A stretch of DNA of 64,000 nucleotides, from positions 35,157,698-35,221,697 of the forward strand of contig NC_080171.1 of the NCBI RefSeq assembly GCF_950295315.1, in the 5' to 3' direction. This document shows positions 1 through 11,104 of this stretch, in pieces (the stretch's first letter is position 1; every line of letters begins with the position of its first letter). The notes below the pieces were generated by a model. That model saw only the letters and a list, made by a program, of their open reading frames with translations, did not search any database and had not been told where the DNA came from. The translations under genes and the position numbers were made by a program. Source of the DNA: Erinaceus europaeus (Eukaryota; Chordata; Mammalia; Eulipotyphla; Erinaceidae).

Positions 1-223
1 GGCCAGAATAGTAGATTTAAAGAGAGAGAATGTTGTATAGAGGTTCTGTGTAACACAGTGATGTTATGAACTGATTTTCAGTTTTGACACGATTACTCTG
101 GGAAACTATGTAGAGATTTGAGTGTGAAATAAAGAATAGAAATGCATCAAATTAAGATGGAAACTTCTTCTCTGAGTCATGGTAATTCTAATAGTCTCAG
201 GACCTCAGTTTTCTTTTATTATT

Positions 224-500
224 TTTTTAAGATTTCTTTATGAGGAGAGAGGGGGAGGGAGAGGGAGGGAGAGAGGGAGATAGAGGGAGAGGGAGTGGGA
301 GAGGGGGAGGGGAGGGGAAAGGTGAGGGAAAGAGGGAGGGGAGGGGAAGGGGGGAGGAAAAGGGGAGGAAAAGGGGGAGGGAGAGAGAGAGCATGCTAAC
401 TCCAGAGCATATATGCTCTGGCACATACATATTGGCAACTAAACTTGGGACCTCATGTTTGAGAATCAGACACTTTATTATTTACTGTGCTGCCTTCTTG
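224..500 (-). repeat. tRNA-derived SINE, minus, with expanded purine tract
   Basis: The right end reads as the complement of a tRNA-like SINE head (accession words 'gacctcatgtttgagaatcagacac' are replaced here by position: about 450-500), and the left end is the T-rich tail complement. The middle, 241-394, is an almost pure purine tract of GGGA/GAGA units, much longer than the short GA stretch in sibling copies. The two overlapping low-complexity frames across it, on both strands, are not genes. Confidence 0.75.
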
Positions 501-600
501 ACTGTAAGAACTCAGTTTTCATCATCTGTAAAATGGCAAAGTTATAAATACTTACCTCAAAAAAGTGTTGAGGGCATGTTAGACTAGGATAGGATGTGCA

Positions 601-733
601 TGCCTGAGGTGACTGAGGCCCCAGTTTCAGTCTCTGGCAACACCATATGTCAGAAATGTACAGTGCTTGGGTCTCTGTCTGTTGTTCACTTTCTCCTACC
701 CCTCTATCTGCTACAAAACTAAATAAGTAAGTC
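601..733 (+). repeat. SINE fragment (short type), plus
   Basis: It carries the short-type body (cagtttcag..., gccagagctg-like stretch, CT-rich segment) and ends in an aaataagtaa-type tail. It is 5'-eroded and diverged from the copies at 2911 and 16650. Confidence 0.65.
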
Positions 734-1029
734 ATTATTTAAAGAGGTGTGTGCAGGGAATTGGAGGAGTTCACACGTGTAGAGAGTTAGAGCAGGCACT
801 AGCGGCAGGAACTGTGACTACAGAAGTCAAAACAGTGGTAGCACAGAACAGAAGAACCTGCCAGAAAGTAAGATATGGAAAGAGACCTTTACCTCTTTAG
901 AGTTTTATCTAAACACTTTCAAACTATCATATACCTTCATTTATATAAATGTAATATAAATGAAAAACAAATATGGAACCATCTGAAGTCTGGGGAAAAA
1001 ATTCGAGCTGGGAAGTTGTTAAGAGTCAG

Positions 1030-1345
1030 GTTTGGGGCCCTGGCAATGGTGCACCTGGTGAAGTACACATTCACCCATGTGCAAGGACCCAGGTTTGAGC
1101 CTTTGCACGGGGTATGCTTCCTGAGGGGTGAAGCAGGTCTGCAGGTGTCTCTCTCTTTCTCTTTGTCCCTCTCTATCCCCTTCTCCCTTCTCAGTTTCTC
1201 TCTTCCCTATCAAATAAAGAAAAATAAAATAAAATAAAATGGAAAAAAAGGCTGCTGGGAGCAGTGGATTCTTAGTGAAGGCACCAAACCCCAGCAATAA
1301 CCCTGTAGGCAATAATAATAGTAATAGTAATAATAATAAAGACTC
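1030..1345 (+). repeat. ERI-type tRNA-derived SINE, plus
   Basis: An A-box-like 'tggtgcacctggtgaag' and a B-box-like 'ggtttgagcc' are followed by 'gaagcaggtctgcaggtgtc', a CT-rich body and an ATT/ATA-rich tail (about 1310-1340). RNA polymerase III promoter boxes of this kind derive from a tRNA. A second segment (1250-1345, 'gggagcagtggattc') is the 3' extension seen in the longer ERI variant. Confidence 0.9.
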
Positions 1346-1998
1346 AGGGTCAAGTTCTCTAATAGCATGACACACCCTGACATGATTTTTTAAAAAAACA
1401 AGATTGCATATACTTTTATCTTCTGACCATCCCCCTTTATTTTTTTGTCACCTGAATCACCTTTATCTTTTATTCCCTCAATATTCATGGGCATTCTATC
1501 ATACCAATACCAAGGAGAGCTACCTAAATTATTTAGCATTACACATTATCCCACAGTAGATACAGTATAATTTACTGACAGTTCCTGGTCTTCATTTAGC
1601 TCTTTTCTGCTTTTTTATTTTCTTTCAATAACACAAACTGCTGGGATCACTGTATGTCATCATGCATTGTTTGTGCACGAGTTACTATGGAATAGATTGC
1701 TAGAGGTAGGGCTGATGCCTGAGCAGTTTTGTGCATTTTAAATTTAGATCATTGCTACCAGATTACACTTTTAAAATATTTACAATCTTATCAATGGTAT
1801 GTCTCACTGCTGCTTGTTACAAAGCCACAACAATATATTTAGAACATTGGTAGATTAATATTGAGAAATTGTACTTTATATAATTGATAAAAAGAAATAC
1901 CAGGTATATTTTTCCTTTCTTTACTAGATTAATTATGACATTTGTTCAGATTTCTGTATTTGTTTGCTTGGGTACTTCTCTAATTGCTTTACAAGAAG
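1346..1998. other. Unique AT-rich DNA, nothing recognised
   Basis: I see no long reading frame, no repeat copy matching others in the window and no low-complexity run here. It is ordinary AT-rich intergenic or intronic sequence. Confidence 0.5.
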
Positions 1999-2206
1999 TT
2001 TTTTTTTAATTTTTTAAAATTTATTACTGGATGGAGACAAAAGAAATTGAGAAAGGAGGAAAAGCTAGAGAGGGAGAGAGACAGAGAGATACCTGCACCA
2101 CTGGTGAAGTTTTCTCCCTTGTAAGTGGGGACCAAGGGCTTTAATTTGGGTCTTTTGTGCATTGTATGTGAGCACTTAACCAGATGTACCACTGCATGGC
2201 CTCCCA
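1999..2206 (-). repeat. ERI-type SINE, minus
   Basis: The T-rich tail complement at the left is followed by the GA-rich complement of the CT body, 'acctgcaccactggtgaag', and a tRNA-like head complement ending near 'cactgcatggcctccc'. Confidence 0.88.
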
Positions 2207-2910
2207 AGAAATGTTTTTATGTGAACACTACTCTTTGATTTTTTCATTGTGTTCATACATCCACATACATGTGTGATTTAGTTTTAACCTGTACTCTGAT
2301 CATTTGCCAAACAAGTTTCTAAAATTTTCTGTGTAGTCAAAACTGCGAATAGTTCTTTTAAACTTCTTGTTTTTATTTATATTGCTTCCCCCCCCAAAAA
2401 AGAATATACAATGCCAAGCTTAAAGGTTTTTTCTTAACCATAGCACCATTTATCTCTGGCTTATAGATGTGCTGAAAATTGAAGACTTAAGTGCTTCAGG
2501 CATGAAAGTCTGTTGTGTATATCACTGTGCTATCTCCATAGTCATTTTATAATTCTTAAGGTTCCGTGTATGAATCATTAGTGAAACTGGAATTTATTTT
2601 AGACTTGATGGGGTCAGGTGCCTTGTCACTTGACTCCAAGGCAGTATTTATTTAATAAAATAAATAAAAGATTTGGGAAAATAGAAATTCACTGTCAATA
2701 ATAGTGGAAAATAATTATTCCATGAAAGAGTTGAGATTTACAAAGGTAGAGGATGAGTAGGTTATAGCATGGCAAGACCCCTGTAAGGGCTGCAGAAAAT
2801 AATGATCATAACATGAAACTTGCTAGGGGAAGTGTTAGAGGTAAGAAAGATACATCAAGTAGATTCAGACTATTAACCACAATATAGATGATTAGTTCAA
2901 ACAGCAACAG
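2207..2910. other. Unique AT-rich DNA, nothing recognised
   Basis: The only low-complexity feature is a short A/C run near 2388-2401. I see no frame or repeat that I can name. Confidence 0.5.
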
Positions 2911-3076
2911 GGTTGGAGAGATAGCTCATCCTTAAATGCCCGAGGCCACAGTTTCAATTTCAGGTCCCAGTTTATGCCAGAGCTGAGTTTTGTTGTTGTT
3001 GTGTTCACTTTTATCCTCCTTTATTTTTATTTTCTCTCTCTCTTACTCTCTCACTTAATGAGTAAATAAATCTTAA
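2911..3076 (+). repeat. SINE (short type), plus
   Basis: The head 'gttggagagatagctca' is followed by 'tatgccagagctgag', a GTT run, a CT-rich body and an aataaat tail, the same layout as other short-type copies here (6842, 16650, 17088). Confidence 0.8.
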
Positions 3077-5084
3077 GAAAAATAGACAACTGAATCATCG
3101 AGTGAACAGTTACAGAAGGTGTTTTCTGAAAGGTACTTCCTCTCTTAGCTTGAGGATGTTTCTCCTCTTCCTGATGATTTATTCTGAACTCTCTGTGTGG
3201 ACATGATGCTTCCCTATCAACTGAGAGAGCAGTGGCCCAGATTCCCCCTCCACTGATTGCGGTCTTCCTAACCTCGAGGGAATCACTTGTCACCTCATAG
3301 TGACTCTGATGACTACTACTGCAGAGGAGAAAAAATTCTTAGCTGTTGCAAAACATTTTCTAGTGATTTAGGGATCTAGCAGTCTACCAACTCACTGTTA
3401 TAATGAGCTGTGGGGCTTTTCCCTTGGATTTTACAGGACGTGCCCTTGAATTATTTATAACACAGCATCCACCTGCTTGCAACAGTTTTCCATTTTGCCT
3501 TGTGCTCAACTGGCCTTGTCAACTGGTGTTGAAGGGACAGTGGCACTCTGAACTTCACCCTTCCACGCTCCATTAGAACAGGCTGACCTTGAGCTGCCAC
3601 ACACCTTAAATGTTCTCTGCTCCTATGGCCACAGCCTTTGACTAAAGAGAAAAACCCACGTGCTTCTTGTTGTGAGCAGTGCGGGTTGCATTGTTCAACC
3701 AGGTACTGTCAACTTCAGCACTGCTTCTTTAACACCCCCGCAAGACTGCAATTTATGAATATAGCAACCTATGCTTATGTTGCCAAAAAGCAAGTTGGGT
3801 TGTGGGAAGGGAAAACCAACCCACCTACATTCAAAAGTACTAATATGTGCCCACAAATAAGCAAGCAATGCCTTTGCTTTCTTTTTTTTTTCCTCCAACT
3901 TTAACAAAAAGCAACATTACTTGTTTGAGTAGACAACAAGAGGTGCCATTAGGATGCAGAGAATTGAAAATGTAGACTGCAATAGGAAACAAATAAAAGC
4001 CACAAGGATGCCATAATGGCTTCCCCACATTTTAGTGGAATACTTCCCTTTTTTCATTCACCTCGCAAACAGTGTTCACAGACAACAGCAAAGAACAAAA
4101 GCTATGATTTATATTTATGGACAGGTATACAAACACCCCTGACCTCCTGCTGCCTCCCTCGCCCTGGGTACCAGAAGCAATTTATGGAGACTGGTCTAAA
4201 TAAACATTAAGGAGGCAAGGCCACAAACTGACAGCCAGAAAATCAATGGTCTCCAGAAACCAGCAAGTAGGATCAATGAAAGAGATTAGGCATCACAAGC
4301 TAGTGTAAGGCAGTTACAGGGAAATGTGGTTTGCTCTTCATCTAACAGGGTCTTGGCAATAAGATGAAAACTGCTATCAAGAGAAGCACAGAGAAAGTAG
4401 CCAATGGAGGCTCCTCTTGCATTGTAGAGACTGAGGGATGACCCTGGGACGAAAGGGGTTTGTGTACAGGCCTTTGGGAATTTTCAGTTACTTTTCCAGC
4501 ATCATCTCACATACCTGAACAACCGCCCAGAGGAAGCAATGCAGATACATCTTTTGAAACTCTGCTTTTTCTTTTCATTTGTTAGCTTCCTCTGGCTTTA
4601 TTTATTACTTTTCCCTGGATGCAACCCAACACATCTTTGTCCTCCATCTACACACACACACACACACACACACAGAAACATAGACACAGATTATATCATC
4701 ATTATTACTTTATCAACAAGACTATTTATATTCAAATGTACAGTGTGTCCATACCAGAACTATGATAAGACAAAGTTAGTCCTCTTGTATACATCTACAA
4801 AGTAAGCTTTGCCAATCAAAACCTTAAACATTGGACTGTTAACTTGCAAACTTACACTGACAATAGAAGAGTAGTTAGAAATTACACCCTTTAGTTTACA
4901 AGTTAGTTTCCAAAGCTTATCAACCAAAAAACAAAGGATATGTTTACACCTGAGCAGCAGGTAAAGGTAAAGGATGGACCAAGGTAAAAATAGCTTTCAC
5001 CTGTTTACAAAACCAGCCAATTAGAACTTGAAAATTGAAATCTTAGTTTTGTGGAAATGATTAGTTAAAAAAAATTGCACTTTA
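3077..5084. other. Repeat-poor unique block
   Basis: About 2 kb contain no SINE or L1 copy that I can see, only a (CA)12 run at 4650-4674. Short frames exist (for example an 88-codon one at 3638-3904), but none has a recognisable motif, and the one spanning the CA run simply reads histidine-threonine repeats. Its scarcity of insertions makes it a fair place to look for conserved non-coding sequence, though I cannot measure conservation. Confidence 0.45.
4650..4674. repeat. (CA)n microsatellite
   Basis: It is an uninterrupted dinucleotide run of about twelve units. Confidence 0.98.
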
Positions 5085-5199
5085 GCAGCCTGGGAGATGG
5101 AGAATATGAGGTTTTTATTTTGATGCCCAACATCACATGTCAAAATGATGCTCTGATTTGCTCTCCTCTCTATCATTAACAAATAAATAAATAAATATT
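5085..5199 (+). repeat. SINE 3' fragment (short type), plus
   Basis: The 'ctgggagatgg' head remnant, a CT-rich stretch and an (aaat)n tail match the short SINE type. The middle is diverged. Confidence 0.6.
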
Positions 5200-5255
5200 T
5201 TTAACGTGTCACTTTACTCTGCCTCAGGAATTCCTTTTTAGAAAGAAGTATAAGT

Positions 5256-5461
5256 GGGGGCTGGATGGTGGTGCATCTGGTTGAGCACACATGTGACAGT
5301 GTGCAAGGTCCCAGGTTCAAGCCCCCAGTCCACACCTCCAGAGAGAAAGTTTTATGAGTGGTGAAGCAGTTCTGCCAGTATCTCTCTGTCTCTGTCTCTA
5401 TCACCTTTTCCCCTCTCTGTTTATCTCTCTAAATCTATCAAAAACAAACAGATAAATAAAC
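5256..5461 (+). repeat. ERI-type SINE, plus
   Basis: The head 'ggggctggatggtggtgc', B box 'ggttcaagcc', core 'gtggtgaagcag', CT-rich body and aaataaa tail are all present. Confidence 0.9.
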
Positions 5462-5840
5462 ATTATTTGTAAAGCAAGGAGGGTGGTATTCTGATAAGAA
5501 TATGATACAAGAAGTTGAGGGTAGGGAAAAAATGACTCAAATTTTCTTAAACACTTAACACAATTGGTATTTTAATTATATTAATCAAAGAACAGAATAG
5601 ATGTGAGGTTAATACTTGGTTGTCACTGGGAAAATTAAAACACCCTTCTTTTTTTTTTAAATACCTCCCATTCCCCTGAGATTATGTTGACCTGGTAACT
5701 TACCCATATAATATGATAGAAGTTGTTCTTAAGTAAGTTCTGTATTAAGCATTCAATAACCCTTAAATCTTTCAAGCTTTCCCTCTCCAGGCAGTATCAG
5801 TATTTTATATAGTGGAGGACAGGAAATCCAGGACCTAGAT
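5462..5840. other. Unique AT-rich DNA, nothing recognised
   Basis: No repeat copy or coding signal is visible between the two flanking SINEs. Confidence 0.5.
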
Positions 5841-5851
5841 ATAAAGCAATA

Positions 5852-6203
5852 CGGGGGGGGGGGGGGGCTGGGCAGTAGCACAGTGGCTTAAGTGCACATG
5901 GTGCAAGGTGCAAGGACTGGCCTAAGGATCCTGGTTCAAGCCCCAGCTCCCCAACTGCAGAGGGGTCTCTTCAAAGGCGGTGAAGCAGGTCTGCAGGTGT
6001 CTATCTTTCTCTCCCCCTCTCTGTATTCCCCTCGTCTGTCAATTTCTCGGTGTCCTATCCAACAATGATGACAACAATAATAATAACAACAATGATAAAC
6101 GTCAAAAGGAAAAAGATAGCCTCTAGGAGCAATGGATTAGTAGTGCAGGTAATGAGCCCCAGTGATAATGCTGGAGACAAAAAATAAAATACTAAGTAAA
6201 AAA
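5852..6203 (+). repeat. ERI SINE, long form, with 11-bp target duplication
   Basis: A full-length copy has the A box (agcacagtggcttaagtgc), B box (ggttcaagcc), 'ggcggtgaagcaggtctgc', CT-rich body, ATT-rich linker and the 3' extension 'ctctaggagcaatggatt'. Target-site duplications 'ataaagcaata' lie at 5841-5851 and 6204-6214. Fifteen G residues (5853-5867) sit exactly at the 5' junction, longer than the few G of sibling heads, either slippage or a non-templated addition. Confidence 0.93.
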
Positions 6204-6214
6204 ATAAAGCAATA

Positions 6215-6680
6215 TGGAAAGGCTCACATGTCACCAAATCAAATTGCCTTCCACGACTCTTCTGCAATCAAAGCCCAACAAAAAGGCAGGAGCAACAGGA
6301 ACTCATGGCTTGGATGAGTTTCTACAGCCATTCCATTGACTGCAGATTCAGTTTTAACATATCAACTCTTTCCTTAAACAGCTTCAATCACTAGTTTCTC
6401 ACCCCAGTAGCAATATCAGATTAATCCAAGCATAACCCTTTTAGGAGCCTGTTTCAGAAAGTCTAGATAAGTAAATTCAAGGGAATGGTCTAGAGTTTCT
6501 GTGCTCTATCTGAGCACCACTATCCCCAAATGGCCACATGTTCACCCATCTGGAAGTTCTCCAGTCCCCCTAAATTTGTGTTTTCAGGATGTTTGATCAT
6601 ATAGAAGTTATTGATTAAAACACTGGTCATTAATGATTGAGCTCAGTTTCTGTCTGAGTGTGATTGGTGGGAGTGGAAAC
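6215..6680. other. Unique DNA, nothing recognised
   Basis: I see no repeat copy, motif or frame that I can support. Confidence 0.45.
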
Positions 6681-6830
6681 AGGATGGGAAGTTGGTAGGA
6701 CCTGAGTTTGAGCCCCCAGCCCCCACCTGCAGGTGTCTCTCTGTCTCTCTCCCTCTCTATCACCCCCTTCCCTCTTGATTTCTGGCTGTCTCTATCCAAA
6801 CAAATAAAGAAAATTTAATTTAAAAAAGAT
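6681..6830 (+). repeat. ERI-type SINE fragment, plus
   Basis: It contains the B-box region 'gagtttgagccc', 'cacctgcaggtgtctc', a CT-rich body and an aaataaag tail. The head is degraded. Confidence 0.8.
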
Positions 6831-6841
6831 AAATATTTATA

Positions 6842-6990
6842 GGGAGGGTGGGGGAGGTAACATAATTATTTGCAATATATATATATATATATATATATCA
6901 TGCCTGGGACTTTGAAATCTTAGTTTCAGTTCCTCACAGTACCATAAGCCAGAGCTGAACAGTGCTCTCGAAAAGAGAAGAAAGGGAGGT
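6842..6990 (+). repeat. SINE (short type) carrying an internal (AT)n
   Basis: A short-type SINE body ('cataagccagagctgaacagtgctc') is split near its head by an (AT)12 run at 6875-6898. Confidence 0.7.
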
Positions 6991-7063
6991 AGGAAGAAAG
7001 GAAGGAAGGAAGGAAGGAAGGAAGGAAGGAAGGAAGGAAGGAAGGAAGGAAGGGAGGGAGGGA
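6991..7063. repeat. (GGAA)n microsatellite in a SINE tail
   Basis: It is a tetranucleotide GGAA/GGAG run that grew from the A-rich tail of the SINE on its left and abuts the next SINE. Confidence 0.95.
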
Positions 7064-7262
7064 GGGGCTGGCAGTGGTGCACCTGGTTAAGTGCATGTAT
7101 TACTATGCACAAGGACCTGGGTTCAAGTCACTGGTTCCCACCTGCAAGGGAAAGCTTCATTAGTGGTGAATCAGTGCTGTAGGTGTTTCTCTGTCTCTCT
7201 CACCCTCTCTATCTCTCTCTCTTCTCAGTTTCTCTGTGTACTGTCAAATAAAATATAAAGCA
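7064..7262 (+). repeat. ERI-type SINE, plus
   Basis: The head 'ggggctggcagtggtgcac', B box 'gggttcaagt', CT-rich body and aaataaaatat tail are present. It landed directly in the GGAA tract. Confidence 0.9.
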
Positions 7263-7920
7263 AAAAGAAATTATTAAAAGGAAGGAAAAAAAGAGAGAGC
7301 AAATATTTACCATTAATGACTTCTCTCTCACTGTACTAGCACAACCCTAACCCTAATTTTATTTTTAGAGAAGGAAAGATTTAAATCTAAATATATTTAT
7401 TTCCCTTGACAATCTCCTTTACTTCCCCCAACTTCCCAATATCCTCTGCTTTAGTAAGACATTTAAAAATGAAGACTAAAACAATGTAGTAAGTTAATGA
7501 ATTCTCTCACTTCTCTGCCTTGTGCACATGCTATGGATAAACAACTTTCTGCTTATTTCTCTTATCAATATCTCTGATGCTTGTTTGATTATTTGTCCAG
7601 AATCTGAAAAAACTACATGGCTACAGATTATTTCCCTAATGAAGCCATTCCAAGAATAGTGGACAGAAACCGAATAAGATGTCTCTCTTACTTTTCACAA
7701 AATTCCAGGAACATTGGGAGCTGTGGGTTAGGAACTGTGGGTAAGATCAAATATATATATACTTTTGCAAGTTATAGTATCTCAGTACCCTATTTAAATT
7801 TATCTTAAGTTCTGAAGTCTGAATTTCAAACACAGAAATAAAAATGGAACTGCAGTAGCCTAGATGTTTTCATACTTATATATCAGCAGTCACATTCTCT
7901 ATTTAATCTTAGTTTATCAC
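7263..7920. other. Unique AT-rich DNA
   Basis: There is no recognisable repeat. A 63-codon frame at 7617-7808 has no family motif and I do not call it a gene. Confidence 0.45.
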
Positions 7921-7932
7921 TTAAAAAACAGG

Positions 7933-8391
7933 ACATTTTTTTCTCTGAGCCTGACATCTGATATGCAGATGGACCCAGGTTATTGTGTGGGGTGATGATG
8001 TCATGACTGGAAAAAGGGCTACAAAGCTGGATCAGGGAAGAGAGTAGCTCCCAAATATGGGGAGAGTATATAAATATTGACTGTAAACCCCAACGATTTG
8101 ATCTGGAGCCCATATTCAGCATAGGAGCCTATGTAACCTCTACATCCCTGTAGGTCTGAACTCACATTCTGTGGTCATGAGTAGGAACATTCTGAGTTGC
8201 ACCAATTTCAGGACCCATCTTCTTCAGGTGGTAGATAGAGTATGTTATCCAACCCCCCCCCCCCCTTCGGAGGATCGAATATTCTCTACCATTGTTGATC
8301 CACATTGAGGGCAAGGTCCTGTGGGGTCTCCATAGTGGTCCATTATGTTGTTCCTGATGGCGATGAGCAGTGATAATGGGGAGAGGTATAT
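7933..8391 (-). mobile_element. L1 3' UTR segment, inverted arm of a twin-primed insertion
   Basis: Read on the minus strand this matches the middle of the long L1 3' UTR, colinear with about 34545-34985 of the minus copy at 34012-35662. It is joined at about 8391/8392 to a plus-strand segment that continues the same L1 towards its 3' end. That is the standard 5'-inversion structure produced when both target strands prime on one L1 RNA. A C run (about 8250-8265) is slippage. Confidence 0.85.
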
Positions 8392-8894
8392 TCCCTTGGA
8401 ATATACCTAAAATAGACCTACTAGCTATTTCCAAAACAGAGACTCCAAATCTTCAGCTGTAATATTCCAGCCTTTAGTTTCATGATTAATCAACAATTTG
8501 TATGGCTTTATATTTTAACTCCTTTTCAGCCACCATGTTCCAGATTCTACCATGTTGCCAACCGGACTTCCCTGGACTGATAACCCCACCAATGTGTCCT
8601 GGAGCTCTGCTTCCTCAGAGCCCTGCCCCACTAGGGAAAGAGAGACGCAGGCTGGGAGTATGGATCGACCTGTCAATGCCCATGTTCAGCAGGGAAGCAA
8701 TTACAGAAGCCAGACCTTCCACCTTCTGCATCCCATAGTAACCCTGGGTCCATGCTCCCAGAAAGATAAAAGAATAGGAAAGCTATCAGGGGAGAAGATG
8801 GGATACAGAGCTCTGGTGGTGGGAATTGTACCCCTCTTATCTTGTGGTCTTGTCAGTGTTTCCATTTTATAAAGAAATAAATAAAAATATTATT
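8392..8894 (+). mobile_element. L1 3' end with A-rich tail, direct arm of a twin-primed insertion
   Basis: It is colinear with 34505-34030 (reverse complement) and with the 3' end of the full-length L1 at 48000-48440, and ends in an (aaata) tail. The two frames of 78 and 106 codons here are 3' UTR, not genes. An imperfect target duplication may be the taaaaa-C/T-agga words near 7921-7932 and 8895-8906. Confidence 0.85.
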
Positions 8895-8906
8895 CTAAAA
8901 ATAGGA

Positions 8907-9283
8907 AGTTAAAAGAAACACAGAAGGACTTTGCTCTAGTAGCAGGTATATTTGGAGGTGATGAAAACACTTTTTAGTTAGTGCCCTCTCTCTCTTACAA
9001 TATGGCATATGTTAACAATGGTATGGGAAGAGTTTTCCATTGTTAAAATGATTAACTGACACCGATGCCTGCCTGTCTCGAAGAAACTTGTCAAAAAAAT
9101 CAGATCATGGTTCACTGAATGCATTCAATCTGTCATATTAATGGAAATTCCCCAGAGTTTCAACATCCAAAAAGAAAAGCATTTGAAAAAGAAGAAATTG
9201 GGACATATATGCTTTCATAGGGTCCTACAATTTCATTACAGTGGCTTGTGCTAATTTTCCTCATCAAGGAGAAAAGTGTGAGT

Positions 9284-9340
<57 letters not shown>

Positions 9341-9839
9341 TGTGTGTGTGATAATTTCTTAAAGATCTCTTGCTTTAGTTGTCATCTCATTGCCATTGGC
9401 TATTCTGTACAAGTTACTGATATCTTCAACATTAATATTCTTTTGTGTTTAAGGAGGTGGAATGATTTTGGAAGTGAGTCAGCAGGTAACACAGATGCTT
9501 TATATTTGTGGGGCTCTGGGATCACTTGAGAGAACAAGAGGAGGAAAAAGTAGAACTCCATGGTTGAGTGGTACTTTGATGTCTTTTCTCCTCTTTCTTG
9601 CCCTCTCTATTTCCTTCCTTCCCTCTTTCGTAAAGATATAGGGGTGGTGACTCAGTGATACTACTCATCAATAGCCAAATATTTCCTTTCTTCTGCCATC
9701 CTCTGCCTAACTATTAAAAACTTCTATTTGTACCACCCTGTGCCATTCCTTTCTACTTGCTAGGCAGGGTGCTAGTGGATTCATGAATTACTTATGAAAC
9801 AAGTTAGATCTCTAGATTTACACACCTTGATTTTTTTTA
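8907..9839. other. Unique DNA with a (TG)n microsatellite
   Basis: It contains the (TG)n run and otherwise unrecognised sequence. A faint short-type SINE may lie near 9450-9560 ('ggctctgggatcac'), too eroded to call. Confidence 0.45.
9289..9350. repeat. (TG)n microsatellite
   Basis: It is a roughly 60-bp alternating purine-pyrimidine run with one interruption (tctg), a Z-DNA-forming type of sequence. Confidence 0.98.
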
Positions 9840-10145
9840 AAAAAATTTATTTTAAAATTATTACTTTTTAATTTTTTTAGTATTTATTTTCCCTGTTGTT
9901 CTATTATTATTATTGTTGTTTTTGTTGTTGTTATTCATGTTGTTGTTGTTGGATAGGACAGAGAGAAATGGAGAGGGAAGGGGGAGACAGAGAGTGGGAG
10001 AGAAAGATAGACACCTGCAGACCTGCTTCACTGCCTGTGAAGCAACTCCCCTGCAGGTGGAGAACCGGGGAATCGAACCGAGTTGGTTACTCTGGTCCTT
10101 GGCTTTGCGCCGCGTGCACTTAACCCGCTGCGCTACCGCCTGACT
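9840..10145 (-). repeat. Young ERI SINE, minus
   Basis: This is the least decayed SINE head in the window. The B-box complement 'ggggaatcgaaccg' and the A-box region 'cgcgtgcacttaacccgctgcgctaccgcc' region (10100-10130) retain several CpG dinucleotides, which normally decay fast. The T/GTT-rich tail complement is at 9840-9950. Confidence 0.93.
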
Positions 10146-10342
10146 CCTTAAAATTATTTTTATTTATTTATTTAATAGGGCAAGGAGAAATTGAGATAGG
10201 AATAGGAGATAGAGAGATACCTGAAGCACTGTTTCACCACCAGTGGAGCTTGAGCCCTGCAGGCAGGGAGCAGGGGATTGAATCTGGGTCCTTTTGCATT
10301 GTAATGCATATGTTCAACCAAGTGCATAACTACCTGGCTCCA
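10146..10342 (-). repeat. ERI-type SINE, minus, abutting the previous copy
   Basis: The tail complement (atttatttatttaa), GA-rich body, 'caccaccagtggagc' and head complement ending 'actacctggctcc' are present. The younger SINE at 9840-10145 landed at or beside its tail. Confidence 0.88.
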
Positions 10343-10437
10343 TAGATTTGTGCTTTGTGGTGTAATCTGTAAAAAGTCACAGATTACACCACAGAACACA
10401 TTTATTGTCTGTTATATTTCCAAGCATAAAATTAACA

Positions 10438-10439
<2 letters not shown>

Positions 10440-10475
<36 letters not shown>
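10440..10475. repeat. (AT)n microsatellite
   Basis: It is a pure TA dinucleotide run of about 17 units. Confidence 0.98.
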
Positions 10476-10481
<6 letters not shown>

Positions 10482-10649
10482 TATTCTGGGCAAAGTCACT
10501 GGAAAAGACCACACCAGGGATGGGTTATAGATTCTAGAAGAGTTGAATTATCTGCTCTCATATCTGGTGTGAAAAGATTCAAGTTACTTGCCTCTCTGCC
10601 CTGAATTGTGCTCAGTGAAGATTTAGTTGAGAACTCATGTTATATATAT

Positions 10650-10785
10650 ATATATTTTTTTTTTCACTAAATAACTGTTCAGTGTAAGTTTATGATACTG
10701 TTGGGGATTGAGCCTGGGACCTTCGGTACCTCAGTCATGAAAGTCCTTTTGGATAACCATTAAGTTATCTCCCCAACTCAGGTTT
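10650..10785 (-). repeat. SINE (short type), minus
   Basis: The head complement 'gagcctgggaccttcggtacctca' spans 10708-10731 and is followed by 'taagttatctcccca'. It resembles the copy at 22326. Confidence 0.78.
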
Positions 10786-11104
10786 TATTCTTTTAGATCA
10801 CATGATTTAACACCACTAAGAATTAGACTAGACTTAGCAAACTATGAGGTACTAACATTGAAAAATTAGATATAGATATCGCTTAGTTTTCTGATTTACC
10901 CCAAATTATATTTTATAATTTTTCTGTGAGATATGTATATGTAACCTAGTCAGATATGACTTTTACTGTATAATAAAGTTGTGATTTACAAAAAACAATG
11001 TGCTGGTCCTGAAAGAGACCCACCATCACTTTAGAAGACCTTGGCAAGTTATTTCACTTTGTATTGAGCTTGGTTTTATTTTCTCCTTCTGTCTTTAATT
11101 CTTT
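10786..11104. other. Unique AT-rich DNA, nothing recognised
   Basis: There is no repeat match and no credible frame. Confidence 0.45.

Noticed and set aside
227..587. Overlapping Pro/Leu/Ser-rich and Gly/Arg/Glu-rich frames
   Set aside because: They are translations of a purine-rich tract in a SINE on both strands.
3638..3904. 88-codon cysteine-containing frame in unique DNA
   Set aside because: No domain motif, and its antisense frame is equally long; length is within chance.
7343..7356. Two telomere-like CCCTAA units
   Set aside because: Only 14 bases and isolated; expected by chance in 64 kb.
9248..9529. 93-codon frame with alternating valine-cysteine
   Set aside because: It is created by the (TG)n microsatellite.
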